Shown here: positions 15,201-25,033 of the stretch, piece after piece
Numbering within the stretch: the first letter of the stretch is position 1
Layout: every line of letters starts with the position of its first letter
Origin: Litoditis marina
Lineage: Eukaryota > Nematoda > Chromadorea > Rhabditida > Rhabditidae
NCBI GenBank assembly: GCA_964036275.1
Contig: CAXIWQ010000007.1
Coordinates: forward strand, 1 to 64,000
Direction: 5' to 3'
Length of the DNA stretch: 64,000 bases
Program-made: the position numbers and the translations under genes
The notes under the pieces: generated by a model
What the model was told of the DNA's origin: nothing
What the model saw: only the letters and a program-made list of their open reading frames with translations
Databases searched by the model: none

Positions 15201-17083
15201 ACTTTCTGAGTTTCGATACAGAGCTTGTATACATGAAAAACCTTCCGTACACTGTTACCACTTAATTGAACTATTTTCCCACTTATTGTAACAACTATTA
15301 TGAAACAATTGGTTTCCTTACAATCTTCAGATTGACCTGTGAAAACTTCGGAATCCGGCCGATTGAATATCAGCGCGGCCAAAATTGGAACTTTCTGAGT
15401 TTCGATACAGAGCTTGTATACATGAAAAACCTGTAGTACACTGTTACTACTCAATTGGACCATCTCCCCACTTATAGTAACAACTACCATGAAACAATTG
15501 GTTTTCTTACAATCTTCAGATTGACCTGTGAAAACTTCGGAATCCGGCCGATTGAATATCAGCGCGGCCAAAATTCGAACTTTCTGAGTTTCGATACAGA
15601 GCTTGTATACATGAAAAACCTTTAGTACACTGTTACTACTCAATTGGACTATCTTTCCACTTATGGTCACAACTACCATGAAACAATTGGCCTCCTTACA
15701 ATCTTCAGATTGACCGGTGAAAACTTCGAAATCCGGCCGATTCAATATCAGCGCGGCCAAAATTCGAACTTTCTGAGTTTCGATACAGAGCTTGTATACA
15801 TGTAAAACCTTCAGTACACTGTTACTACTCAATTGGACTATCTTCCCACTTATGGTCACAACTACCATGAAACAATTGGCCTCCTTACAATCTTCAGATT
15901 GACCGGTGAAAACTTCGAAATCCGGCCGATTCAATATCAGCGCGGCCAAAATTCGAACTTTCTGAGTTTCGATACAGAGCTTGTATACATGAAAAACCTT
16001 TAGTACACTGTTACTACTCAATTGGACTATCTTCCCACTTATTGTAACAACTATTATGAAACAATTGGCCTTCGTACAATCTTCAGATTGACCTGTGAAA
16101 ACTTCGAAATCCGGCCGATTCATTATCAGCGCGGCCAAAATTCGAGCTTTCTGAGTTTCGATACAGAGCTTGTATACATGAAAAACCTTTAGTACACTGT
16201 TACTACTCAATTGGACTATCTTCCCACTTATTGTAACAACTATTATGAAACAATTGGCCTTCGTACAATCTTCAGATTGACCTGTGAAAACTTCGAAATC
16301 CGGCCGATTCATTATCAGCGCGGCCAAAATTCGAGCTTTCTGAGTTTCGATACAGAGCTTGTATACATGAAAAACCTTTAGTACACTGTTACTACTCAAT
16401 TGGACTATCTTCCCACTTATTGTAACAACTATTATGAAACAATTGGCCTTCTTACAATCTTCAGATTGACCTGTGAAAACTTCGGAATCCGGCCGATTGA
16501 ATATCAGCGCGGCCAAAATTCGAACTTTCTGAGTTTCGATACAGAGCTTGTATACATGTAAAACCTTTAGTACACTGTTACTACTCAATTGGACTATCTT
16601 CCCACTTATGGTCACAACTATTATGAAACAATTGGCCTTCGTACAATCTTCAGATTGACCTGTGAGAACTTCGGAATCCGGCCGATTGAATATCAGTGCG
16701 GCCAAAATTCGAACTTTCTGAGTTTCGATACAGAGCTTGTATACATGAAAAACCTTCCGTACACTGTTACCACTTAATTGAACTATTTTCCCACTTATTG
16801 TAACAACTATTATGAAACAATTGGTTTCCTTACAATCTTCAGATTGACCTGTGAAAACTTCGGAATCCGGCCGATTGAATATCAGCGCGGCCAAAATTGG
16901 AACTTTCTGAGTTTCGATACAGAGCTTGTATACATGAAAAACCTGTAGTACACTGTTACTACTCAATTGGACCATCTCCCCACTTATAGTAACAACTACC
17001 ATGAAACAATTGGTTTTCTTACAATCTTCAGATTGACCTGTGAAAACTTCGGAATCCGGCCGATTGAATATCAGCGCGGCCAA
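12272..17083 (-). other. Longest satellite open frame (1603 codons), judged non-coding
   Basis: This is the longest stop-free minus-strand frame in the window: about 25 monomers, each contributing 63 codons, ending where the 1-bp deletion near 17,205 breaks phase. The translation is a 63-residue repeat with landmarks such as KIVQLSSNSVLKVF, KLCIETQKVRILAAL and FNRPDSEVFTGQSEDC. I see no signal peptide, known domain or low-complexity structural pattern. Differences between repeats are mostly amino-acid changing (KK, KE and TK; DS and DF; M and I), no splice or promoter context is evident, and comparable frames elsewhere are closed by an in-frame TAG in ACCTATTT-class monomers. I therefore regard it as fortuitous. 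A transcribed satellite RNA remains possible. Confidence 0.75.
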
Positions 17084-18785
17084 AATTCGAACTTTCTGAG
17101 TTTCGATACAGAGCTTGTATACATGAAAAACCTTTAGTACACTGTTACTACTCAGTTGGACTATCTCCCCACTTATTGTAACAACTATTATGAAACAATT
17201 GGCCTCTTACAATCTTCAGATTGACCTGTGAAAACTTCGGAATCCGGCCGATTGAATATCAGCGCGGCCAAAATTCGAACTTTCTGAGTTTCGATACAGA
17301 GCTTGTATACATGTAAAACCTTTAGTACACTGTTACTACTCAATTGGACTATCTTCCCACTTATGGTCACAACTATTATGAAACAATTGGCCTTCGTACA
17401 ATCTTCAGATTGACCTGTGAGAACTTCGGAATCCGGCCGATTGAATATCAGTGCGGCCAAAATTCGAACTTTCTGAGTTTCGATACAGAGCTTGTATACA
17501 TGAAAAACCTTCCGTACACTGTTACCACTTAATTGAACTATTTTCCCACTTATTGTAACAACTATTATGAAACAATTGGTTTCCTTACAATCTTCAGATT
17601 GACCTGTGAAAACTTCGGAATCCGGCCGATTGAATATCAGCGCGGCCAAAATTGGAACTTTCTGAGTTTCGATACAGAGCTTGTATACATGAAAAACCTG
17701 TAGTACACTGTTACTACTCAATTGGACCATCTCCCCACTTATAGTAACAACTACCATGAAACAATTGGTTTTCTTACAATCTTCAGATTGACCTGTGAAA
17801 ACTTCGGAATCCGGCCGATTGAATATCAGCGCGGCCAAAATTCGAACTTTCTGAGTTTCGATACAGAGCTTGTATACATGAAAAACCTTTAGTACACTGT
17901 TACTACTTAATTGGACTATCTTTCCACTTATGGTCACAACTACCATGAAACAATTGGCCTCCTTACAATCTTCAGATTGACCGGTGAAAACTTCGGAATC
18001 CGGCCGATTGAATATCAGCGCGGCCAAAATTCGAACTTTCTGAGTTTCGATACAGAGCTTGTATACATGAAAAACCTTTAGTACACTGTTACTACTCAGT
18101 TGGACTATCTCCCCACTTATTGTAACAACTATTATGAAACAATTGGCCTTCTTACAATCTTCAGATTGACCTGTGAAAACTTCGGAATCCGGCCGATTGA
18201 ATATCAGCGCGGCCAAAATTCGAACTTTCTGAGTTTCGATACAGAGCTTGTATACATGTAAAACCTTTAGTACACTGTTACTACTCAATTGGACTATCTT
18301 CCCACTTATGGTCACAACTATTATGAAACAATTGGCCTTCGTACAATCTTCAGATTGACCTGTGAGAACTTCGGAATCCGGCCGATTGAATATCAGTGCG
18401 GCCAAAATTCGAACTTTCTGAGTTTCGATACAGAGCTTGTATACATGAAAAACCTTCCGTACACTGTTACCACTTAATTGAACTATTTTCCCACTTATTG
18501 TAACAACTATTATGAAACAATTGGTTTCCTTACAATCTTCAGATTGACCTGTGAAAACTTCGGAATCCGGCCGATTGAATATCAGCGCGGCCAAAATTGG
18601 AACTTTCTGAGTTTCGATACAGAGCTTGTATACATGAAAAACCTGTAGTACACTGTCACTACTCAATTGGACCATCTCCCCACTTATAGTAACAACTACC
18701 ATGAAACAATTGGTTTTCTTACAATCTTCAGATTGACCTGTGAAAACTTCGGAATCCGGCCGATTGAATATCAGCGCGGCCAAAA
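12360..18785. repeat. 3213-bp higher-order repeat (17 monomers), two copies
   Basis: Monomers starting at 13376, 14132 and 15077 recur at 16589, 17344 and 18289, offsets of 3213, 3212 and 3212 bp. The 1-bp change is a T missing in GGCCTCTTAC at about 17,205 relative to GGCCTTCTTAC at about 13,987. The copies otherwise look nearly identical by eye, so this is among the most recently amplified parts of the array. The unit contains its own inner repetition of a four- to five-monomer block. Confidence 0.88.
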
Positions 18786-18869
18786 TTCGAACTTTCTGAG
18801 TTTCGATACAGAGCTTGTATACATGAAAAACCTTTAGTACACTGTTACTACTTAATTGGACTATCTTTC

Positions 18870-20360
18870 CACTTATGGTCACAACTACCATGAAACAATT
18901 GGCCTCCTTACAATCTTCAGATTGACCGGTGAAAACTTCGAAATCCGGCCGATTCAATATCAGCGCGGCCAAAATTCGAACTTTCTGAGTTTCGATACAG
19001 AGCTTGTATACATGAAAAATCTTTAGTACACTGTTACTACTCAATTGGACTATCTTCCCACTTATGGTAACAACTACCATGAAACAATTGGTTTTCTTAC
19101 AATCTTCAGATTGACCTGTGAAAAGTTCGGAATCCGGCCGATTGAATATCAGCGCGGCCAAAATTCGAACTTTCTGAGTTTCGATACAGAGCTTGTATAC
19201 ATGAAAAACCTTTAGTACGCTGTTACTACTTAATTGGACTATCTTTCCACTTATAGTATCAACTAACATGAAACAATTGACCTATTTACAATCTTCAGGT
19301 TGACCGGTGAAAACTTCGGAACCCGGCCGATTGAATATCAGCGTGGCCAAAATTCGAACTTTCTGAGTTTCGATACAGAGCTTGTATACATGAAAAACCT
19401 TTAGTGCACTGTTACTACTCAATTGGACTACCTTCCCACTTATTGTAACAACTATTATGAAACAATTGGCCTTCGTACAATCTTCAGATTGACCTGTGAA
19501 AACTTCGAAATCCGGCCGATTCAATATCAGCGCGGCCAAAATTCGAACTTTCTGAGTTTCGATACAGAGCTTGTATACATGAAAAACCTTTAGTACACTG
19601 TTACTACTTAATTGGACTATCTTTCCACTTATGGTCACAACTACCATGAAACAATTGGCCTCCTTACAATCTTCAGATTGACCGGTGAAAACTTCGAAAT
19701 CCGGCCGATTCAATATCAGCGCGGCCAAAATTCGAACTTTCTGAGTTTCGATACAGAGCTTGTATACATGAAAAATCTTTAGTACACTGTTACTACTCAA
19801 TTGGACTATCTTCCCACTTATGGTAACAACTACCATGAAACAATTGGTTTTCTTACAATCTTCAGATTGACCTGTGAAAAGTTCGGAATCCGGCCGATTG
19901 AATATCAGCGCGGCCAAAATTCGAACTTTCTGAGTTTCGATACAGAGCTTGTATACATGAAAAACCTTTAGTACGCTGTTACTACTTAATTGGACTATCT
20001 TTCCACTTATAGTATCAACTAACATGAAACAATTGACCTATTTACAATCTTCAGGTTGACCGGTGAAAACTTCGGAACCCGGCCGATTGAATATCAGCGT
20101 GGCCAAAATTCGAACTTTCTGAGTTTCGATACAGAGCTTGTATACATGAAAAACCTTTAGTGCACTGTTACTACTCAATTGGACTACCTTCCCACTTATT
20201 GTAACAACTATTATGAAACAATTGGCCTTCGTACAATCTTCAGATTGACCTGTGAAAACTTCGAAATCCGGCCGATTCAATATCAGCGCGGCCAAAATTC
20301 GAACTTTCTGAGTTTCGATACAGAGCTTGTATACATGAAAAACCTTCCGTACACTGTTAC
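18870..20360. repeat. 756-bp higher-order repeat (four monomers), two copies
   Basis: The monomer with GTATCAACTAACATG and ACCTATTT at about 19,257-19,290 recurs at about 20,013-20,046, and the flanking GCCTCCTT, GTTTTCTT (with AAAAGTTCGG) and GCCTTCGT monomers recur in the same order. The offset is 4 x 189 = 756 bp. Ends are approximate. Confidence 0.75.
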
Positions 20361-21159
20361 CACTTTATTGAACTATCTTCCCACTTATTGTAACAACTAT
20401 TATGAAACAATTGGTTTCCTTACAATCTTCAGATTGACCTGTGAAAAGTTCGGAATCCGGCCGATTGAATATCAGCGCGGCCAAAATTCGAACTTTCTGA
20501 GTTTCGATACAGAGCTTGTATACATGAAAAACCTTTAGTACGCTGTTACTACTTAATTGGACTATCTTTCCACTTATAGTATCAACCAACATGAAACAAT
20601 TGACCTATTTACAATCTTCAGGTTGACCGGTGAAAACTTCGGAACCCGGCCGATTGAATATCAGCGTGGCCAAAATTCGAACTTTCTGAGTTTCGATACA
20701 GAGCTTGTATACATGAAAAACCTTTAGTGCACTGTTACTACTCAATTGGACTACCTTCCCACTTATTGTAACAACTATTATGAAACAATTGGCCTTCGTA
20801 CAATCTTCAGATTGACCTGTGAAAACTTCGAAATCCGGCCGATTCAATATCAGCGCGGCCAAAATTCGAACTTTCTGAGTTTCGATACAGAGCTTGTATA
20901 CATGAAAAACCTTCCGTACACTGTTACCACTTTATTGAACTATCTTCCCACTTATTGTAACAACTATTATGAAACAATTGGTTTCCTTACAATCTTCAGA
21001 TTGACCTGTGAAAACTTCGGAATCCGGCCGATTGAATATCAGCGCGGCCAAAATTCGAACTTTCTGAGTTTCGATACAGAGGTTGTATACATGAAAAACC
21101 TTTAGTACACTGTTACTACTCAATTGGACTATCTTCCCACTTATGGTCACAACTACCAT
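20026..21159. repeat. 567-bp higher-order repeat (three monomers), two copies
   Basis: The order ACCTATTT, GCCTTCGT, GTTTCCTT repeats exactly, with the second unit starting at about 20,593. Both units carry the subtype-specific bases CCTTTAGTGCACTG, GGACTACC and GCGTGGCC. The GTGCA-bearing subtype is the one resembling the LTR of the inserted retrotransposon. Confidence 0.78.
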
Positions 21160-21981
21160 GAAACAATTGGCCTCCTTACAATCTTCAGATTGACCGGTGA
21201 AAACTTCGAAATCCGGCCGATTCAATATCAGCGCGGCCAAAATTCGAACTTTCTGAGTTTCGATACAGAGCTTGTATACATGTAAAACCTTCAGTACACT
21301 GTTAGTACTCAATTGGACTATCTTCCCACGTATGGTCACAACTAACATGAAACAATTGACCTATTTACAATATTCAGGTTGACCGGTGAAAACTTCGGAA
21401 CCCGGCCGATTCAATATCAGCGCGGCCAAAATTCGAACTTTCTGGGTTTCGATACAGAGCTTGTATACATGAAAAACCTTTAGTACACTGTTACTACTCA
21501 GTTGGACTATCTCCCCACTTATAGGAACAACTACCATGGAACAATTGGTTTTCTTACAATCTTCAGATTGACCTGTGAAAACTTCGGAATCCGGCCGATT
21601 GAATATCAGCGCGGCCAAAATTCGAACTTTCTGAGTTTCGATACAGAGCTTGTATACATGAAAAACCTGTAGTACACTGTTACTACTCAATTGGACCATC
21701 TCCCCACTTATAGTAACAACTACCATGAAACAATTGGTTTTCTTACAATCTTCAGATTGACCTGTGAAAACTTCGGAATCCGGCCGATTGAATATCAGCG
21801 CGGCCAAAATTCGAACTTTCTGAGTTTCGATACAGAGCTTGTATACATGAAAAACCTTTAGTACACTGTTACTACTTAATTGGACTATCTTTCCACTTAT
21901 GGTCACAACTACCATGAAACAATTGGCCTCCTTACAATCTTCAGATTGACCGGTGAAAACTTCGAAATCCGGCCGATTCAA

Positions 21982-21986
21982 TATCA
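21982..21986. other. Target-site duplication, left (LTR element)
   Basis: The 5 bases TATCA precede the 5' LTR and are repeated directly after the 3' LTR at 25388-25392. Removing the element and one copy restores the normal monomer string GATTCAATATCAGCGCGGCC. The T next to the LTR end is ambiguous, so a 4-bp duplication (ATCA) cannot be excluded. Confidence 0.88.
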
Positions 21987-22023
21987 TGTTAGGAATGGTT
22001 GGTTATAGGCAAGTATTGTATTT

Positions 22024-22030
22024 TGACGTC
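22024..22030 (+). promoter_or_regulatory. CRE-like element in the LTR
   Basis: TGACGTC within TTTTGACGTCGCG matches seven of eight bases of the cAMP-response element TGACGTCA that bZIP factors bind. It lies about 172 bp upstream of the TATA box, in the presumed U3 part of the LTR, and is repeated at 25104-25110. A 7-bp match alone is weak evidence. Confidence 0.3.
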
Positions 22031-22201
22031 GCGTTAATAACATGTACGTAGTAAGCCGTCACGCACAAAACCTTTAGTGCAAGGCTCTGGTTACAATTGT
22101 CATGATGCAATTTTAGGTCTTCGTGGTTGTTTTCTTTTTAGTTTCTCTTGGGTTTTTATCTGGTTTCGTGGTTAAATTTGGGTTTTCATGTAATTCTTGC
22201 A

Positions 22202-22207
22202 TATAAA
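22202..22207 (+). promoter_or_regulatory. TATA box of the LTR promoter
   Basis: TATAAA within TTGCATATAAAGTAAC, about 100 bp before the LTR end. RNA polymerase II initiation would be expected about 25-30 bp downstream, near 22,230-22,240, which would put the U3/R border there and leave an R-U5 of about 70 bp. No AATAAA polyadenylation signal is evident in the LTR. Confidence 0.55.
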
Positions 22208-22308
22208 GTAACAAAATCAAGTCTTTTGTTCTGTTTCAAGTGGTTTTCTACCACATATTATCTTTATATTTTGCATTTCACTGTTCACACGAACTTCCGT
22301 TCGTAACT

Positions 22309-22321
22309 TGGGGGCCGAACC
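22309..22321 (+). other. Putative primer-binding site
   Basis: TGGGGGCCGAACC begins within 2 nt of the LTR end. The TGG start fits pairing with the CCA end of a tRNA, as in LTR retrotransposons that use tRNA primers. I could not match the remaining bases to a particular tRNA; the GGTTCG in the complement lies too close to the 3' end for a normal T-arm. Position supports the call, primer identity is unknown. Confidence 0.4.
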
Positions 22322-22422
22322 ACTCAATAGGCAAAAATAACAGGTTCACCAGGTAAGTTTCGATTGGGAGTGCACTATCGTCAGCTGATTCCATCGTCAT
22401 TGCCGTGGCCTGTTCGTCCGCC

Positions 22423-22586
22423 GCCAACATCACCAGTTTACTGTCCTTGGGGAGTACCTTGGGCAATAAATCTGCTGCATCGCCAACATCACCAGTTTAG
22501 TGTCCTTGGGGAGTACCTTGGACGCTGAATCTGCTGCATCGCCATCGTAGTGTTCTTGGGGAGTACCTTGAACACTACTTCTATAC
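22423..22586 (+). ncRNA. Leader RNA hairpin array (three copies, 59-bp period)
   Basis: Two 59-bp repeats (22423-22481 and 22482-22540) and a shortened third (from 22541) each contain the string CTTGGGGAGTACCTTG. In each, flanking bases pair: 442-446 with 461-465 (five pairs, one G-U), 499-505 with 520-526 (seven pairs, one G-U), and 547-555 with 570-578 (nine perfect pairs); add 22,000 to these numbers. Inside each stem a TT/TT internal loop and two GG/CC pairs expose GGAGTA. One stem pair changes from C-G to U-A and two alternate between U-A and U-G, which suggests selection on RNA pairing. Position just upstream of gag fits a packaging or dimerisation signal; that role is inference. Confidence 0.6.
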
Positions 22587-22662
22587 AACAATTTATATTG
22601 TGAAATACTAGGTAGAGGCTCTACCCACGACGTATTGTCACCGACCCCCGCTGAGTAAGCAA

Positions 22663-22678
22663 CCACTTGAAAAAGTGG
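22663..22678 (+). ncRNA. GNRA-tetraloop hairpin upstream of gag
   Basis: CCACTT, then GAAA, then AAGTGG form a perfect 6-bp stem closed by a GAAA tetraloop, about 108 nt before the preferred gag start. GNRA loops are stable and can dock into RNA receptors. Only one copy exists, so there is no covariation to support it. Confidence 0.4.
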
Positions 22679-22785
22679 CAATAGCCTTTTCCCTAGGAGA
22701 AGTGCTGCCCATTTTTTTTTGGTGGTGATTATTTGGCGAGGCTCGGAGATTGTATATGGTATTGTATTCACAAGGAGATCACACA

Positions 22786-24678
22786 ATGGCAGTGAATAGG
22801 TCCCAAGCGACACAACATTCAGAAGGTGAAGTGAATCCGACGGATGGACTATCGGAACCTATCAGTGCTGGAGTATCGAGTTTGTTCACACGTAACACTG
22901 GTACAAATCAAAGGAACGGCACAACAGGAGTGATGTTACAAGCGAAAGATCTTGCCGTGTTTGAGCAATCTATTGCCAGAATAATGACAACAGTGGAAAA
23001 TGTTGTATCACAATTGACTCAAGAAGAGGTCAGGGATACAATCATGAAGCCTATTCAGGATCAAGTGGCTGATACCATGCAAGTTCTACACAGCAGTCTG
23101 AAAAGATACAGAGGAAAAGGATTGGTGGAGAAGGGACTTGCAGAAGGGCTGAGATACTTGAACATACAATCAGGGCAAGATCTCAGAACAGTATTGGAAA
23201 GAGCAAAGGCTGATAAAACAAGAGTGAGGGAACTGTGTGAGATTTGGGAGTGTGAACGAGAAGAAGTAGTGGAAGTCGCGCAGGAGAAACAGGAAATACT
23301 GGATTCTCTGACCCATGCTTTTGAGTGCGAGGAAGAAGAAATTGTGAGCGAGTGCGAAAAGTTGGAGAAGGAAGTCGAGGATTTCAGAAATATGGACCAA
23401 AGCGATGATTCTCAAAGAATTTCACCGGATGAGGACATTCTGCTACATGAGAATAGAGACTTGTCGACGGAGATTGATGAGGAAGAGAAGTACTGGATAG
23501 AAACGCGAGCGGAACTCAATCCAGCTAGGGAACAGGGCAGCCTACCACAGTTACCTCACCAACAAGGTTCACGTGAGAGAAGATCACCAAGGACAGCACT
23601 ATCGCGAACACCTTCCGAACATGGTACAATTGAGGATTTCCTGAGCCAGGACATGATTCAGAGACGAGGTAGTGGTGGGGATGCTCGAACAGCAAGAGTA
23701 CACAGACAGACAAACAACATGAATCATGAACCAGATGGGATCACACAGGCACTGATTCAATTATTGAAATCGCAAGCGGTTCCAAAACTGGAACCGTTCA
23801 GTGGAGAGAAAGGAGAGAAATGGAAGGAGTTTGTGGAGAGTTTTCTGCTTCGATATCCGAGAAGTCATTGGAATGACACACAACTCAAACCGCTCCTGAA
23901 GGATCTTTTGAGTGGGAATGCAAAGGCACATTACGCAACGTTGTCAGAACAAGACCGAGGTGGATCGTTTGATGGCCTAGTGGAGGCAATGAGAGTCAGA
24001 TTGCAAGGTACTGAAAAGGTGGCAAGACTGAAATCTGTGGAAAGGCTGAGGACACTAGAAATGCGTCAAGGTCAAACTGTAGCCCAATTCTGTCTCGAGT
24101 TGGAGAAACTGTCATCACGCGCGGAACCGGGTCGCTCATCAGAGTCTCTTTCTTTCATGAGAGCGGAAATGCTCTACAAACAATTGGCAGATTGGGATGG
24201 TTCTTTCCATCTGGCTCAGTTAATGGAAACTGCAGAGACGGATACCGTGTACGACAAAATGAAGGATATGGCGTTGACACTCGAGAGGACAAAGATGTCG
24301 ATGAGGTCAGGAGGTGGCAACAACGAGGCTGGATCAGTACAGAAAACAGGATGGGTGGATCCGGCTGGAAAACCGGTGTGTTTTCACTGTGGGAAACCAG
24401 GACACGTGAAGAAGGATTGTAGAAAGCTACAACAGACTAGTAATGCCGGAGGTTGGAGGCAAGAACAGCAACCACAGCAGCAATATGTGATGGAAAATCC
24501 ATATCAAGGATACGTCGTTGGCACTCCTGCTCAACAGCAACCAGGTTTCATGGCCAACGGGCAAGCACAGCAGACAACACCAAGATCGTTTGCAATGAGG
24601 ATCGTCGACGAATATCGCAATAACCATCATGTCTCGAGAGGTTCAGGAGGCATTATAAAGGCGTCCCCTCCGGTTTGA
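22786..24678 (+). CDS. gag: Retrotransposon Gag polyprotein with CCHC zinc knuckle
   Basis: Structural protein expected to bind element RNA and form cytoplasmic particles. The ORF opens at 22750, but the ATG at 22786 (ACAATGG: A at -3, G at +4) is the better initiation context and gives 630 aa. Counting from there: a hydrophilic N-terminal part; about residues 120-200 rich in E and K with coiled-coil character; a capsid-like core at about 335-500, beginning near KLEPFSGEKGEKWKEF and containing TVAQFCLELEKLSSRA; one CCHC knuckle, CFHCGKPGHVKKDC, at 532-545 (DNA 24379-24420); and a Q-rich tail with several QQ runs. No protease motif or pol frame follows the stop. The core resembles Gag of nematode LTR elements as I recall them. 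It is intact, in keeping with the identical LTRs. Confidence 0.9.
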   Translation: MAVNRSQATQHSEGEVNPTDGLSEPISAGVSSLFTRNTGTNQRNGTTGVMLQAKDLAVFEQSIARIMTTVENVVSQLTQEEVRDTIMKPIQDQVADTMQVLHSSLKRYRGKGLVEKGLAEGLRYLNIQSGQDLRTVLERAKADKTRVRELCEIWECEREEVVEVAQEKQEILDSLTHAFECEEEEIVSECEKLEKEVEDFRNMDQSDDSQRISPDEDILLHENRDLSTEIDEEEKYWIETRAELNPAREQGSLPQLPHQQGSRERRSPRTALSRTPSEHGTIEDFLSQDMIQRRGSGGDARTARVHRQTNNMNHEPDGITQALIQLLKSQAVPKLEPFSGEKGEKWKEFVESFLLRYPRSHWNDTQLKPLLKDLLSGNAKAHYATLSEQDRGGSFDGLVEAMRVRLQGTEKVARLKSVERLRTLEMRQGQTVAQFCLELEKLSSRAEPGRSSESLSFMRAEMLYKQLADWDGSFHLAQLMETAETDTVYDKMKDMALTLERTKMSMRSGGGNNEAGSVQKTGWVDPAGKPVCFHCGKPGHVKKDCRKLQQTSNAGGWRQEQQPQQQYVMENPYQGYVVGTPAQQQPGFMANGQAQQTTPRSFAMRIVDEYRNNHHVSRGSGGIIKASPPV

Positions 24679-24740
24679 AAGGTCGCCGACATCAGATCAG
24701 TTTCATCGATATCGCTATCATGGTTTCGTGTAATGATATT

Positions 24741-24993
24741 TCCGTGGTGCCTTCGGGCATATAGTTCTCCGTGTATGCTATTCTTGGTGCCTTCGGGCAT
24801 AGCTATCGTGTATTGGATTTCCTTGGTGCTTCCGGGCATAGTTTTCGTGTATTGTATTTCCTTGATGCCTCTGAGCATAGTTACCGTGTACTCTATTTCC
24901 GTGATGCTTTCGAGCATAGTGTATTGTGTTCCCTTGGCGCCATAAGGCAAACTTGTATCACGTTATTTCCTTGGTTCGTTGAGGCCGTAAGGC
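24741..24993 (+). ncRNA. 3' UTR hairpin array (about seven units, 39-bp period)
   Basis: A degenerate tandem repeat whose units read roughly TTGGTGCCTTCGGGCATAG plus 20 further bases. Each unit contains a small stem-loop. 24748 and 24788: TGCC-TTCG-GGCA. 24827: TGCT-TCCG-GGCA (one G-U). 24865: ATGC-CTCTGA-GCAT. 24904: ATGCT-TTCG-AGCAT. 24939: GCC-ATAA-GGC. 24984: GCC-GTAA-GGC. Several loops are the extra-stable UUCG or GNRA type. The unit at 24904 has both stem positions changed together (C-G to U-A); 24866 has an unpaired C/A at that position, so support is good but not uniform. A protein-binding or packaging role is inference. Confidence 0.55.
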
Positions 24994-25033
24994 ATTCGTT
25001 TCGTTTTGTTTCCATTCTTTTTACCTTTTTCTC

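Larger units (their letters stand above)
1..21981. repeat. 189-bp satellite array, block 1 (about 116 monomers)
   Basis: Uninterrupted head-to-tail tandem array of a 189-bp monomer, all in one orientation. Landmarks recurring every 189 bp are GAAACAATTG, CAATCTTCAGATTG, ATCCGGCCGATT, CAGCGCGGCCAAAATTCG, GATACAGAGCTTGTATACATG and GGACTATCTTCCCAC. Monomers fall into about five classes by the bases after CAATTG: GTTTTCTT, GCCTCCTT, GCCTTCGT, GTTTCCTT and ACCTATTT. The ACCTATTT class usually also has TTCAGGTTGACCGG and GGAACCCGG. Length variants include a 7-bp deletion (GGCCGATCAGCG near 2308 and 4002) and insertions beside GGCCAAAATTCG (near 4780 and 5930). No gene is supported here; open frames on both strands are by-products of the monomer. 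Confidence 0.98.
21987..22307 (+). repeat. 5' long terminal repeat (321 bp)
   Basis: Starts TGTTAGGAATGG and ends TTCCGTTCGTAAC. It matches 25067-25387 base for base as read by eye, at an offset of 3080. TGTTA at the start and GTAAC at the end give a short imperfect terminal inverted repeat; the canonical CA end is absent. The LTR contains TATAAA at 22202 and TGACGTC at 22024. Part of it (22067-22124) resembles the surrounding satellite (see findings). Confidence 0.95.

Noticed and set aside
22309..22330. Assignment of the primer-binding site to a specific tRNA
   Set aside because: Only the TGG start is typical; the following bases do not match a tRNA acceptor arm that I can identify.
22278..22813. 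Minus-strand ORFs over the LTR element leader
   Set aside because: They cross the LTR border and the hairpin repeats, oppose gag, and show no recognisable domain.
24733..24945. 70-codon plus-strand ORF of hydrophobic 13-residue repeats after gag, possible membrane peptide
   Set aside because: The 13-residue period follows from the 39-bp repeat. The ORF has no good start context and lies downstream of gag, and the hairpins explain the repeat better. Membrane-protein coding is not excluded but unsupported.
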